Assembly (NCBI RefSeq): GCF_963662255.1
Contig: NW_026912215.1
Location: forward strand, 1 to 64,000
DNA length: 64,000 nucleotides
Source: Cinclus cinclus
Lineage: Eukaryota > Chordata > Aves > Passeriformes > Cinclidae
Reading direction: 5' to 3'
Position numbers and translations under genes: made by a program. Shown here piece after piece: positions 1 through 10,025 of this stretch (within the stretch, counting starts at the first letter, position 1; every line of letters begins with the position of its first letter). A model generated the notes under the pieces. That model was not told the origin of the DNA. It saw only the letters and a program-made list of their open reading frames with translations, and did not search any database.

Positions 1-12
1 AATCAAATGATT

Positions 13-122
13 CATTGTGACATCAGGTGGCCTAAAAGGGCATGGGATGCATTGTGACACCACAGGGGTTAAGAGAAGCAAGGAACCATTGTGACCCAAT
101 GTAGGCTAACAATCTAAGAATC
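13..122 (+). repeat. Half-monomer 1 (110 bp, units 1-3)
   Basis: This 110-bp half contains the conserved stretches GTGGCCTAAAAGGGCATGGG, GTTAAGAGAAGCAAGGAACC and GGCTAACAATCTAA. Across the array it is the more uniform half; most class-defining differences lie in the other half. Hand alignment of typical versions of the two halves gives about 87 matches in 110 positions, with pairwise unit matches of 30/37, 29/37 and 28/36 and no gaps needed. Confidence 0.9.
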
Positions 123-232
123 CCTTTTGACACCAGGGGGCGCAAAAGGACCCCGGATGAACTCTGACAGCATGGGGAGCTATAGAAGCAAGGAACCATT
201 ATGACACCATGAAGGCCAAGAATCAAATGGTT
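123..232 (+). repeat. Half-monomer 2 (110 bp, units 4-6), the variable half
   Basis: This half aligns base for base with half 1; shared anchors are TTGTGACA, GGCCTAAAAGGG, AGAAGCAAGGAAC and AATCNAATGATT. Its units 4 and 5 define the monomer classes: they carry TATAAAAA (A), aaaacctggtac (B), gcgcaaaagg (C) or attgttacagcacaggg (D). The copy here is class C, with CCCCGG in place of the usual CCACGG. That private change is shared with the copy 5065 bp downstream. Confidence 0.9.
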
Positions 233-1003
233 CATTGTGACATCAAGTGGCCTAAAAGGGCTTGGAATGCATTGTGACACCACAGAGGTTAAGAGAAGAA
301 AGGAACCATTGAGGCCCAATGCAGGCTAACAATCTAATGATCCCTTGTGGCACCAGGGGGTATAAAAAGGGCCAGGGATGGATTGTTACAGCACGGGGAC
401 CAATAGAAGCAAGGATCTATTTTGCCACCATGGAGGCCAAGAATCAAAAGATTCATTGTGACATCAAGTGGCCTAAAAGGGCATGGGATGCATTGTGACA
501 GCACAGAGGTTAAGAGAAGCAAGGAACCATTGTGATCCAATGCAGGCTAACAATCTAAGAATCCCTTTTGACACCAGGGGCCGTAAAAGGGGCAGGGATG
601 AATTGTGACAGCATGGGGCCGATTAGAATCAAGGAACCATTATCACACCATGGAGGCCAAGAATCAAATAATTCATTGTGACATCATGTGGCCTAAAAGG
701 GCTTGGAATGCATTGTGACACCACAGAGGTTAAGAGAAGCAAGGATCCATTGTGACCCAATGGAGGCTAATAATGCCAGGATCCCATTTGACACCAGGGG
801 GCGAAAAAGGGCCAGGGATGAATTGTGACAGCATGGGGCCCAATAGAAACAAGGAACCATTATGACACCATGAAGGCCAAGAATCTAATGATTCATTGTG
901 ACATCAAGTGGCCTAAAAGGGCATGGGATGCATTGTGACACCACAGAGGTTAAGAGAAGCAAGGAACCATTGTGACCCAATGCAGGCTAACAATCTAATG
1001 ATC

Positions 1004-1223
1004 CCTTGTGACACCAATGGGCCTAAAAGGGGCAGGGATGATTTGTGAAAGCATAGGGCCCCAGTAAAACCTGGTACAATTATGCCACCATGGAGGCCAA
1101 GAATCAAATGATTCATTGTGACATCAAGTGGCCTAAAAGGGCATGGGATGCATTGTGACACCACAGGGGTTAAGAGAAGCAAGGAACCATTGTGACCCAA
1201 TGCAGGCTAACAATCTAAGAATC
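1004..1223 (+). repeat. Class B monomer (220 bp)
   Basis: Defined by GACACCAATGGGCCTAAAAG in unit 4, TTGTGAAAGCAT in unit 5 and the stretch AAAACCTGGTACAATTA, which replaces the usual AGAAGCAAGGAACCATTA. Length varies by one base through the A-run (the copy at 1885-2103 is 219 bp). Two sub-types exist: one with GGGGCCCCAGTAAAACC and ATGCCACC, and one with GGGGCCCAATTAAAACC and ACGCCACC. The ACGCC/ATGCC difference is a CpG transition. The copy here has GCATAGGGCC, a private change shared only with a monomer about 14.1 kb downstream. Confidence 0.85.
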
Positions 1224-1443
1224 CCTTTTGACACCAGGGGGCGGAAAAGAACCACGGATGAACTCTGACAGCATGGGGACCTATAGAAGCAAGGAACCAT
1301 TATGACACCATGAAGGCCAAGAATCAAATGGTTCATTGTAAGACCAAGTGGCCTAAAAGGGCATGGAATGCATTGTGACAACACAGAGGTTAAGAGAAGC
1401 AAGGAACCATTGTGACCCAATGCAGGCTAACCATCTAATGATC
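1224..1443 (+). repeat. Class C monomer (220 bp)
   Basis: Defined by GGGGGCGCAAAAGGACC (or GGTGGCGC, GGGGGCGAAAAAGG), GATGAACTCTGACAGCATGG, CCATGAAGGCC and AATGGTTCATTGTAAGACC, and by GGGCTTGGAATGC instead of GGGCATGGGATGC. The TTGTAAGACC change removes the usual TTGTGACATC start of unit 1. Class C almost always sits directly before class A. The copy here has the rare GCGGAAAAGAACC. Confidence 0.85.
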
Positions 1444-1664
1444 CCTTGTGGCACCAGGGGGTATAAAAAGGGCCAGGGATGGATTGTTACAGCACGGGGA
1501 CCAATAGAAGCAAGGATCTATTATGCCACCGTGGAGGCCAAGAATCAAATGATTCATTGTGACATCAAGTGGCCTAAAAGGGCATGGGATGCATTGTGAC
1601 AGCACAGGGGTTAAGAGAAGCAAGGATCCATTGTGACCCAATGGAGGCTAATAATCCCAGGATC
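1444..1664 (+). repeat. Class A monomer (221 bp, TATA-bearing)
   Basis: Unit 4 is 38 bp instead of 37. One extra base in the A-tract, plus substitutions, turns the GGCCTAAAAGGG of other classes into GGTATAAAAAGGG. The class also carries TTGTGGCACC, GGATTGTTACAGCACGGG and GGATCTATTATGCC, and alternates between CCGTGG and CCATGG before AGGCC. I count 86 class-A or A-like monomers in the window, about 30% of the total. Sub-variants include one with TATATAAAGGG, one beginning GATCCGTTGTGGCACCACTG, and an A/E-like hybrid that has TATAAAAA followed by AATTGTGACAGCATGGGG. Confidence 0.88.
1462..1469 (+). promoter_or_regulatory. TATA-box-like TATAAAAA in a class A monomer (representative)
   Basis: The octamer TATAAAAA is flanked by GGGGG upstream and GGGCCAGGG downstream, the GC-rich setting typical of core-promoter TATA boxes. 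The same element recurs in nearly all class-A monomers, for example at 361-368 and near 8731, 28563 and 54781. Whether any copy is used is unknown. No gene lies downstream, so the only plausible product would be a satellite transcript. The element may simply be chance sequence fixed by amplification. Confidence 0.35.
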
Positions 1665-1884
1665 CCATTTGACACCAGGGGGCGTAAAAGGGCCAGGGAT
1701 GAATTGTGACAGCATGGAGCCCAATAGAAACAAGGAACCATTATGACACCATGGAGGCCAAGAAGCAAATGATTCATTGTGACATCAAGTGGCCTAAAAG
1801 GGCATGGGATGCATTGTGACAGCACAGGGGTTAAGAGAAGCAAGGATCCATTGTGACCCAATGGAGGCTAACAATCTAATAATC
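1665..1884 (+). repeat. Class E monomer (220 bp)
   Basis: Recognised by GAGGCTAATAATCCCAGGAT just before it, the start CCATTTGACACC, then GGGGGCGTAAAAGG, GCATGGAGCCCAATAG and GAAACAAGGAACC. A GGATCC (BamHI) site overlaps the upstream boundary. It is common in 0.7-6.8 kb and recurs at about 10.2, 20.6, 23.5, 25.5, 33.6, 40.9, 54.1 and 63.3 kb, mostly at the block junction marked by TTAGGATGAAG. Confidence 0.8.
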
Positions 1885-3443
1885 CCTTTTGACACCAATG
1901 GGCCTAAAAGGGGCAGGGATGTATTGTGAAAGCATGGGGCCCCAGTAAACCTGGTACAATTATGCCACCATGGAGGCCAAGAATCAAATGATTCATTGTG
2001 ACATCAAGTGGCCTAAAAGGGCATGGGATGCATTGTGACACCACAGAGGTTAAGAGAAGTAAGAAACCATTGTAACCCAATGCAGGCTAACAATCTAAGA
2101 ATCCCTTTTGACACCAGGGGGCGAAAAAGGACCATGGATGAACTCTGACATCATGGGGACCTATAGAAGCAAGGAACCATTATGACACCATGAAGGCCAA
2201 GAATCAAATGGTTCATTGTAAGACCAAGTGGCCGAAAAGGGCTTGGAATGCATTGTGACACCACAGAGGTTAAGAGAAGCAAGGAACCATTGTGACCCAA
2301 TGCAGGCTAACACTCTAATGATCCCTTGTGGCACCAGGGGGTATAAAAAGGGCCAGGGATGGATTGTTACAGCACGGGGACCAATAGAAGCAAGGATTTA
2401 TTATGCCACCATGGAGGCCAAGAATCAAATGATTCATTGTGACATCAAGTGGCCTAAAAGGGCATGGGATGCATTGTGACAGCACAGGGGGTAAGAGAAG
2501 CAAGGATCCATTGTGACCCAATGGAGGCTAACAATCTAAAAATCCCTTTTGACACCAATGGGCCTTAAAGGAGCAGGGATTTATTGTGAAAGCATGGGGC
2601 CCAATGAAAACCTGGTACAATTACGCCACCATGGAGGCCAAGAATCAAATGATTCATTGTGACATCAAGTGGCCTAAAAGGGCATGGGATGCATTGTGAC
2701 ACCACAGGGGTTAAGAGAACCAAGGAACCATTGTTACTCAATGCAGGCTAACAATCTAAGAATCCCTTGTGACACCAGGGGGAGCAAAAGGACCACGGAT
2801 GGACTCTGACAGCATGGGGACCTATGGAAGCAAGGAACCATTATGACACCATGAAGGCCAAGAATCAAATGGTTCATTGTAAGACCAAGTGGCCTAAAAG
2901 GGCTTGGAATGCATTGTGACACCACAGAGGTTAAGAGAAGCAAGGAACCATTGTGACCCTATGCAGGCTAACAATCTAATGATCCCTTGTGGCACCAGGG
3001 GGTATAAAAAGGGCCAGGGATGAATTGTGACAGCATGGGGCCCAATAGAAACTAGGAAAAATTATGCCACCATGGAGGCCAAGAATCAAATGATTCATTG
3101 TGACATCAAGTGGCCTAAAAGGGCATGGGATGCATTGTGACACCACAGAGGTTAAGAGAAGCAAGGAACCATTGTGACCCAATGCAGGCTAACATTCTAA
3201 GAATCCCTTTTGAAACCAGGTGGCGCAAAAGGACCACGGATGAACTCTGACAGCATGGGGACCTATAGAAGCAAGGAACCATTATGACACCATGAAGGCC
3301 ATGAATCAAATGGTTCATTGTAAGACCAAGTGGCCTAAAAGGGCTTGGAATGCATTGTGACACCACAGAGGTTAAGAGAAGCAAGGAACCATTGTGACCC
3401 AATGCAGGCTAACAATCTAATGATTCCTTGAGGCACCAGGGGG

Positions 3444-3451
3444 TATATAAA
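3444..3451 (+). promoter_or_regulatory. TATATAAA variant of the class A TATA-like element
   Basis: Here the element reads TATATAAA within GGGGGTATATAAAGGGCC, still a good TATA match. The variant travels with GATTCCTTGAGGCACC or GATCCCTTGAGGCACC and, downstream, GGCGTTATGAGAAG. It recurs near 14455, 17100, 22610, 32745 and 40240, so it marks one class-A sub-lineage. Promoter activity is not shown. Confidence 0.3.
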
Positions 3452-5065
3452 GGGCCAGGGATGGATTGTAACAGCACGGGGACCAATAGAAGCAAGGATC
3501 TATTATGCCACCGTGGAGGCCAAGAATCAAATGATTCATTGTGACATCAAGTGGCCTAAAAGGGCATGGGATGCATTGTGACAGCACAGGCGTTATGAGA
3601 AGAAAGGATCCATTGTGACCCAATGGAGGCTAACAATCTAATGATCCCTTTTGACACCAATGGGCCTAAAAGGGGCAGGGATGAATTGTGAAAGCATGGG
3701 GCCCCAGTAAAACCTGGTACAATTATGCCACCATGGAGGCCAAGAATCAAATGATTCATTGTGACATCAAGTGGCCTAAAAGGGCATGGGATGCATTGTG
3801 ACACCACAGGGGTTAAGAGAAGCAACGAACCATTGTGACCCAATGCAGGCTAACAATCTAAGAATCCCTTTTGACACCAGGGGGCGCAAAAGGACCACGG
3901 ATGAACTCTGACAGCATGGGGAGCTATAGAAGCAAGGAACCATTATGACACCATGAAGGCCAAGAATCAAGTGGTTCATTGTAAGACCAAGTGGCCTAAA
4001 AGGGCTTGGAATGCATTGTGACAGCACAGGGGTTAAGAGAAGCAAGGAACCATTGTGACCCAATGCAGGCTAACAATCTAATGATCCCCTGAGGCACCAG
4101 GGGGTATAATAAGGGCCAGGGATGGATTGTTACAGCACGGGGACCAATAGAAGCAAGGATCTCTTATGCCACCGTGGAGGCCAAGAATCAAATGATTCAT
4201 TGTGACATCAAGTGGCCTAAAAGGGCATGGGATGCATTGTGACAGCACAGGCGTTAAGAGAAGCAAGGATCCATTGTGACCCAATGGAGGCTAATAATCC
4301 CAGGATCCCATTTGACACCAGGGGGCGTAAAAGGGCCACGGATGAATTGTGACAGCACGGGGCCCAATAGAAACAAGGAACCATTATGACACCACGGAGG
4401 ACAAGAATCAAATGATTCATTGTGACATCAAGTGGCCTAAAAGGACATGGGATGCATTGTGACACCACAGAGGTTAAGAGAAGCAAGGAACCATTGTGAC
4501 CCAATGCAGGCTAACAATATAATGATCCCTTGTGACACCAATGGGCCTAAAAGGGACAGGGATGAATTGTTACAGCACGGGGACCAATAGAAGCAAGGAT
4601 CTATTATGCCACCATGGAGGCCAAGAATCAAATAATTCATTGTGACATCATGTGGCCTAAAAGGTCATGGGATGCATTGTGACAGCACAGGGGTTTAGAG
4701 AAGCAAGGATCCATTGTGACCCAATGGAGGCTAACAATCTAATGATCCCTTGTGACACCAATGGGCCTAAAAGTGGCAGGGATGCATTGTGAAAGCATGG
4801 GGCCCAATAGAAACCTCGTACAATTACGCCACCATGGAGGCCAAGAATCAAATGATTCATTGTGACATCATGTGGCCTAAAAGGGAATGGGATGCATTGT
4901 GACAGCACAGGGGTTAAGAGAAGCAAGGATCCATTGTGACCCAATGGAGGCTAACAATCTAATGATCCCTTGTGACATGAATGGGCCTAAAAGGGGCAGG
5001 GATGTATTGTGAAAGCATGGGGCCCAATAGAAACCTCGTACAATTATGCCACCATGGAGGCCAAG

Positions 5066-8000
5066 AATCAAATGATTCATTGTGACATCAGGTGGCCTAA
5101 AAGGGCATGGGATGCATTGTGACACCACAGGGGTTAAGAGAAGCAAGGAACCATTGTGACCCAATGTAGGCTAACAATCTAAGAATCCCTTTTGACACCA
5201 GGTGGCGCAAAAGGACCCCGGATGAACTCTGACAGCATGGGGAGCTATAGAAGCAAGGAACCATTATGACACCATGAAGGCCAAGAATCAAATGGTTCAT
5301 TGTGACATCAAGTGGCCTAAAAGGGCTTGGAATGCATTGTGACACCACAGAGGTTAAGAGAAGAAAGGAACCATTGAGACCCAATGCAGGATAACAATCT
5401 AATGATCCGTTGTGGCACCAGGAGGTATAAAAAGGGCCAGGGATGGAATGTTACAGCACGGGGACCAATAGAAGCAAGGATCTATTTTGCCACCGTGTAG
5501 GCCAAGAATCAAATGATTCATTGTGACATCAAGTGGCCTAAAAGGGCATGGGATGCATTGTGACAGCACAGGGGTTAAGAGAAGCAAGGAACCATTGTGA
5601 TCCAATGCAGGCTAACAATCTAAGAATCCCTTTTGACACCAGGGGCCGTAAAAGGGGCAGGGATGAATTGTGACAGCATGGGGCCGATTAGAATCAAGGA
5701 ACCATTATCACACCATGGAGGCCAAGAATCAAATAATTCATTGTGACATCAAGTGGCCTAAAAGGGCTTGGAATGCATTGTGACACCACAGAGGTTAAGA
5801 GAAGCAAGGATCCATTGTGACCCAATGGAGGCTAATAATCCCAGGATCCCATTTGACACCAGGGCGCGTAAAAGGGCCAGGGATGAATTGTGACAGCATG
5901 GGGCCCAATACAAACAAGGAACCATTATGACACCATGAAGGCCAAGAATCTAATGATTCATTGTGACATCAAGTGGCCTAAAAGGGCCTGGGATGCATTG
6001 TGACACCACAGAGGTTAAGAGAAGCAAGGAACCATTGTGACCCAATGCAGGCTAACAATCTAATGATCCCTTGTGACACCAATGGGCCTAAAAGGGGCAG
6101 GGATGATTTGTGAAAGCATGGGGCCCCAGTAAAACCTGGTACCATTATGCCACCATGGAGGCCAAGAATCAAATGATTCATTGTGACATCAAGTGGCCTA
6201 AAAGGGCATGGGATGCATTGTGACACCACAGGGGTTAAGAGAAGCAAGGAACCATTGTGACCCAATGCAGGCTAACAATCTAAGAATCCCTTTTGGCACC
6301 AGGGGGCGGAAAAGGACCACGGATGAACTCTGACAGCATGGGGACCTATAGAAGCAAGGAACCATTATGACACCATGAAGGCCAAGAATCAAATGGTTCA
6401 TTGTAAGACCAAGTGGCCTAAAAGGGCATGGAATGCATTGTGACACCACAGAGGTTAAGAGAAGCAAGGAACCATTGTGACCCAATGCAGGCTAACCATC
6501 TAATGATCCCTTGTGGCACCAGGGGGTATAAAAAGGGCCAGGGATGGATTGTTACAGCACGGGGACCAATAGAAGCAAGGATCTATTATGCCACCATGGA
6601 GGCCAAGAATCAAATGATTCATTGTGATATCAAGTGGCCTAAAAGGGCATGGGATGCATTGTGACAGCACAGGGGTTAAGAGAAGCAAGGATCCATTGTG
6701 ACCCAATGGAGGCTAATAATCCCAGGATCCCATTTGACACCAGGGGGCGTAAAAGGGCCAGGGATGAATTGTGACAGCATGGAGCCCAATAGAAACAAGG
6801 AACCATTATGACACCATGGAGGCCAAGAAGCAAATGATTCATTGTGACATCAAGTGGCCTAAAAGGGCATGGGATGCATTGTGACACCACAGGGGTTAAG
6901 AGAAGCAAGGAACCATTGTGACCAAATGCAGGTTAACAATCTAATGATCCCTTGTGACACCAATGGGCCTAAAAGGGGCAGGGATGATTTGTGAAAGCAT
7001 GGGGCCCCAGTAAAACCTGGTACAATTATGCCACCATGGAGGCCAAGAATCAAATGATTCATTGTGACATCAAGTGGCCTAAAAGGGCATGGGATGCATT
7101 GTGACACCACAGGGGTTAAGAGAACCAAGGAACCATTGTAACCCAATGCAGGCTAACAATTTAAGAATCCCTTTTGACACCAGGGGGCGAAAAAGGACCA
7201 TGGATGAACTCTGACATCATGGGGACCTATAGAAGCAAGGAACCATTATGACACCATGAAGGCCAAGAATCAAATGGTTCATTGTAAGACCAAGTGGCCG
7301 AAAAGGGCTTGGAATGCATTGTGACACCACAGAGGTTAAGAGAAGCAAGGAACCATTGTGACCCAATGCAGGCTAACACTCTAATGATCCCTTGTGGCAC
7401 CAGGGGGTATAAAAAGGGCCAGGGATGGATTGTTACAGCACGGGGACCAATAGAAGCAAGGATTTATTATGCCACCATGGAGGCCAAGAATCAAATGATT
7501 CATTGTGACATCAAGTGGCCTAAAAGGGCATGGGATGCATTGTGACAGCACAGGGGGTAAGAGAAGAAAGGATCCATTGTGACCCAATGGAGGCTAACAA
7601 TCTAAAAATCCCTTTTGACACCAATGGGCCTTAAAGGAGCAGGGATTTATTGTGAAAGCATGGGGCCCAATGAAAACCTGGTACAATTACGCCACCATGG
7701 AGGCCAAGAATCAAATGATTCATTGTGACATCAAGTGGCCTAAAAGGGCATGGGATGCATTGTGACACCACAGGGGTTAAGAGAACCAAGGAACCATTGT
7801 GACCCAATGCAGGCTAACAATCTAAGAATCCCTTTTGACACCAGGGGGCGCAAAAGGACCACGGATGGACTCTGACAGCATGGGGACCTATGGAAGCAAG
7901 GAACCATTATGACACCATGAAGGCCAAGAATCAAATGGTTCATTGTAAGACCAAGTGGCCTAAAAGGGCTTGGAATGCATTGTGACACCACAGAGGTTAA

Positions 8001-8196
8001 GAGAAGCAAGGAACCATTGTGACCCTATGCAGGCTAACAATCTAATGATCCCTTGTGGCACCAGGGGGTATAAAAAGGGCCAGGGATGAATTGTGACAGC
8101 ATGGGGCACAATAGAAACTAGGAACAATTATGCCACCATGGAGGCCAATAATCAAATGATTCATTGTGACATCAAGTGGCCTAAAAGGGCATGGGA
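5066..8196 (+). repeat. 23-monomer superblock, second copy (partial, about 14 monomers)
   Basis: Tracks bases 1 to about 3130 class by class. It keeps most private variants but has its own changes, such as GGTGGCGC for GGGGGCGC near 5203. The offset shifts from 5065 to 5066 bp near 7.2 kb because the 219-bp B monomer at 1885-2103 is 220 bp in this copy. The right boundary is approximate because divergence begins gradually. Confidence 0.75.
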
Positions 8197-8702
8197 TGCA
8201 TTGTGACACCACAGGGGTTAAGAGAAGCAAGGCACCATTGTAACCCAATGCAGGCTAACAATCTAAGAATCCTTTTTGACACCAGGGGGCGCAAAAGGAC
8301 CACGGATGAACTCTGACAGCATGGGGACCTATAGAAGCAAGGAACCATTATGACACCATGAAGGCCAAGAATCAAATGGTTCATTGTGACATCAAGTGGC
8401 CTAAAAGGGCATGGGATGCATTGTGACAACACAGAGGTTAAGAGAAGCAAGGAACCATTGTGACCCAATGCAGGCTAACAATCTAATGATCCCTTGTGGC
8501 ACCAGGGGGTATAAAAAGGGCCAGGGATGGATTGTTACAGCACGGGGACCAATAGAAGCAAGGATCTATTATGCCACCATGGAGGCCAAGAATCAAATGA
8601 TTCATTGTGACATCAAGTGGCCTAAAAGGGCATGGGATGCATTGTGACACCACAGAGGTTAAGAGAAGCAAGGAACCATTGTGACCCAATGCAGGCTAAC
8701 AA
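7380..8702 (+). repeat. 6-monomer tandem duplication (1323 bp), copy 1
   Basis: Bases about 7380-8690 and 8703-10013 match closely at an offset of 1323 bp, i.e. six monomers, two or three of which are 221 bp. Both contain an A-like monomer with GACCCTATGC just upstream and the A/E-like hybrid carrying AATAGAAACTAGGAACAATTA. One visible difference is GGATTTATTGTGAAAGCATGG (here near 7645) against a TTAATTCTGAAAGCAAGG form in the second copy near 8968. Confidence 0.8.
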
Positions 8703-10025
8703 TCTAATGATCCCTTGTGGCACCAGGGGGTATAAAAAGGGCCAGGGATGGATTGTTACAGCACGGGGACCAATAGAAGCAAGGATTTATTATGCCACCA
8801 TGGAGGCCAAGAATCAAATGATTCATTGTGACATCAAGTGGCCTAAAAGGGCATGGGATGCATTGTGACAGCACAGGGGGTAAGAGAAGCAAGGATCCAT
8901 TGTGACCCAATGGAGGCTAACAATCTAAAAATCCCTTTTGACACCAATGGGCCTTAAAGGAGCAGGGATTAATTCTGAAAGCAAGGGGCCCAATGAAAAC
9001 CTGGTACAATTACGCCACCATGGAGGCCAAGAATCAAATGATTCATTGTGACATCAAGTGGCCTAAAAGGGCATGGGATGCATTGTGACACCACAGGGGT
9101 TAAGAGAACCAAGGAACCATTGTGACCCAATGCAGGCTAACAATCTAAGAATCCCTTTTGACACCAGGGGGCGCAAAAGGACCACGGATGGACTCTGACA
9201 GCATGGGGACCTATGGAAGCAAGGAACCATTATGACACCATGAAGGCCAAGAATCAAATGGTTCATTGTAAGACCAAGTGGCCTAAAAGGGCTTGGAATG
9301 CATTGTGACACCACAGAGGTTAAGAGAAGCAAGGAACCATTGTGACCCTATGCAGGCTAACAATCTAATGATCCCTTGTGACACCAGGGGGTATAAAAAG
9401 GGCCAGGGATGAATTGTGACAGCATGGGGCACAATAGAAACTAGGAACAATTATGCCACCATGGAGGCCAATAATCAAATGATTCATTGTGACATCAAGT
9501 GGCCTAAAAGGGCATGGGATGCATTGTGACACCACAGGGGTTAAGAGAAACAAGGCACCATTGTAACCCAATGCAGGCTAACAATCTAAGAATCCTTTTT
9601 GACACCAGGGGGCGCAAAAGGACCACGGATGAACTCTGACAGCATGGGGACCTATAGAAGCAAGGAACCATTATGACACCATGAAGGCCAAGAATCAAAT
9701 GGTTCATTGTGACATCAAGTGGCCTAAAAGGGCATGGGATGCATTGTGACAGCACAGAGGTTAAGAGAAGCAAGGAACCATTGTGACCCAATGCAGGCTA
9801 ACAATCTAATGATCCCTTGTGGCACCAGGGGGTATAAAAAGGGCCAGGGATGGATTGTTACAGCACGGGGACCAATAGAAGCAAGGATCTATTATGCCAC
9901 CATGGAGGCCAAGAATCAAATGATTCATTGTGACATCAAGTGGCCTAAAAGGGCATGGGATGCATTGTGACACCACAGAGGTTAAGAGAAGCAAGGAACC
10001 ATTGTGACCCAATGCAGGCTAACAA
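8703..10025 (+). repeat. 6-monomer tandem duplication (1323 bp), copy 2
   Basis: Follows directly on copy 1 with the same monomer order. Its ATTAATTCTGAAAGCAAGG variant near 8968 recurs near 11171, in the mosaic block downstream. That variant therefore arose in this lineage and was copied again at an offset of 2203 bp (10 monomers). Confidence 0.78.

Larger units (their letters stand above)
13..232 (+). repeat. Representative 220-bp monomer, a hexamer of about 37-bp units
   Basis: Placing the phase on CATTGTGAC-like starts divides this monomer into six units: 13-49, 50-86, 87-122, 123-159, 160-196 and 197-232, with lengths 37, 37, 36, 37, 37 and 36. Their first nine bases are CATTGTGAC, CATTGTGAC, CATTGTGAC, CCTTTTGAC, AACTCTGAC and CATTATGAC. 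Most units also carry a G-rich core (GGGG or GGCC) about 15-19 bases in, followed by an A-rich stretch. The next monomer begins at 233. Units 1 and 4, 2 and 5, and 3 and 6 are closest to each other, which shows that a three-unit block duplicated to form the monomer. Confidence 0.93.
1004..1664 (+). repeat. Representative 661-bp trimer, class order B-C-A
   Basis: Three successive monomers of different class (1004-1223 B, 1224-1443 C, 1444-1664 A) make up this trimer. The order B-C-A, or its rotation A-B-C, is the most frequent arrangement in the window: class-A monomers are most often 661 bp apart, for example near 28535, 29196, 29857, 30518, 31179 and 31840, and near 45281, 45942, 46603, 47264, 47925 and 48586. 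C is followed by A almost without exception, while the B position may hold B, D or E, or several of them. The trimer is therefore the level between the monomer and the multi-kilobase blocks. Confidence 0.82.
1..5065 (+). repeat. 23-monomer superblock, first copy (5065 bp)
   Basis: Bases 1 to about 3130 match 5066 to about 8196 at an offset of 5065-5066 bp (23 monomers). Shared private variants include CCCCGG near 153 and 5218, GGGGCCGATTAGAATCAAGG near 616 and 5681, and GACCCTATGC near 2955 and 8021. Beyond about 3130 the match fades. This left end of the window holds the most divergent monomers: E and atypical monomers are frequent, and odd forms such as CCATTATCACACC occur. It looks older or less homogenised than the rest. 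Confidence 0.8.

Noticed and set aside
913..1420. Minus-strand open frames of 95 codons, one in most monomers, overlapping their neighbours by 68 bases
   Set aside because: They are products of the repeat. 220 leaves remainder 1 on division by 3, so the frame rotates each monomer and neighbours overlap out of frame. Frames shorten to 62-89 codons wherever class changes or indels occur, start codons come and go, and no domain is recognisable.
1462..1490. G-quadruplex in GGGGGTATAAAAAGGGCCAGGG
   Set aside because: Only three runs of three or more G occur at short spacing, followed by GG. A two-layer form is possible but weak.
1363..1599. Plus-strand open frames of 78-83 codons across most C-A junctions
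   Set aside because: Copies differ mostly by amino-acid-changing substitutions (Val/Met, Asn/His/Thr, Pro/Thr/Ala, Arg/Thr), several at CpG sites, with no sign of protein-level constraint. Their presence follows the C-A order of the satellite. A codon-substitution test on all copies would settle it.
7180..7205. CENP-B box in the GGCGAAAAAGG class C variant (TTTTTCGCC on the minus strand)
   Set aside because: Only TTCG matches; the required downstream A and CGGG positions are absent. I saw no other candidate in any class.
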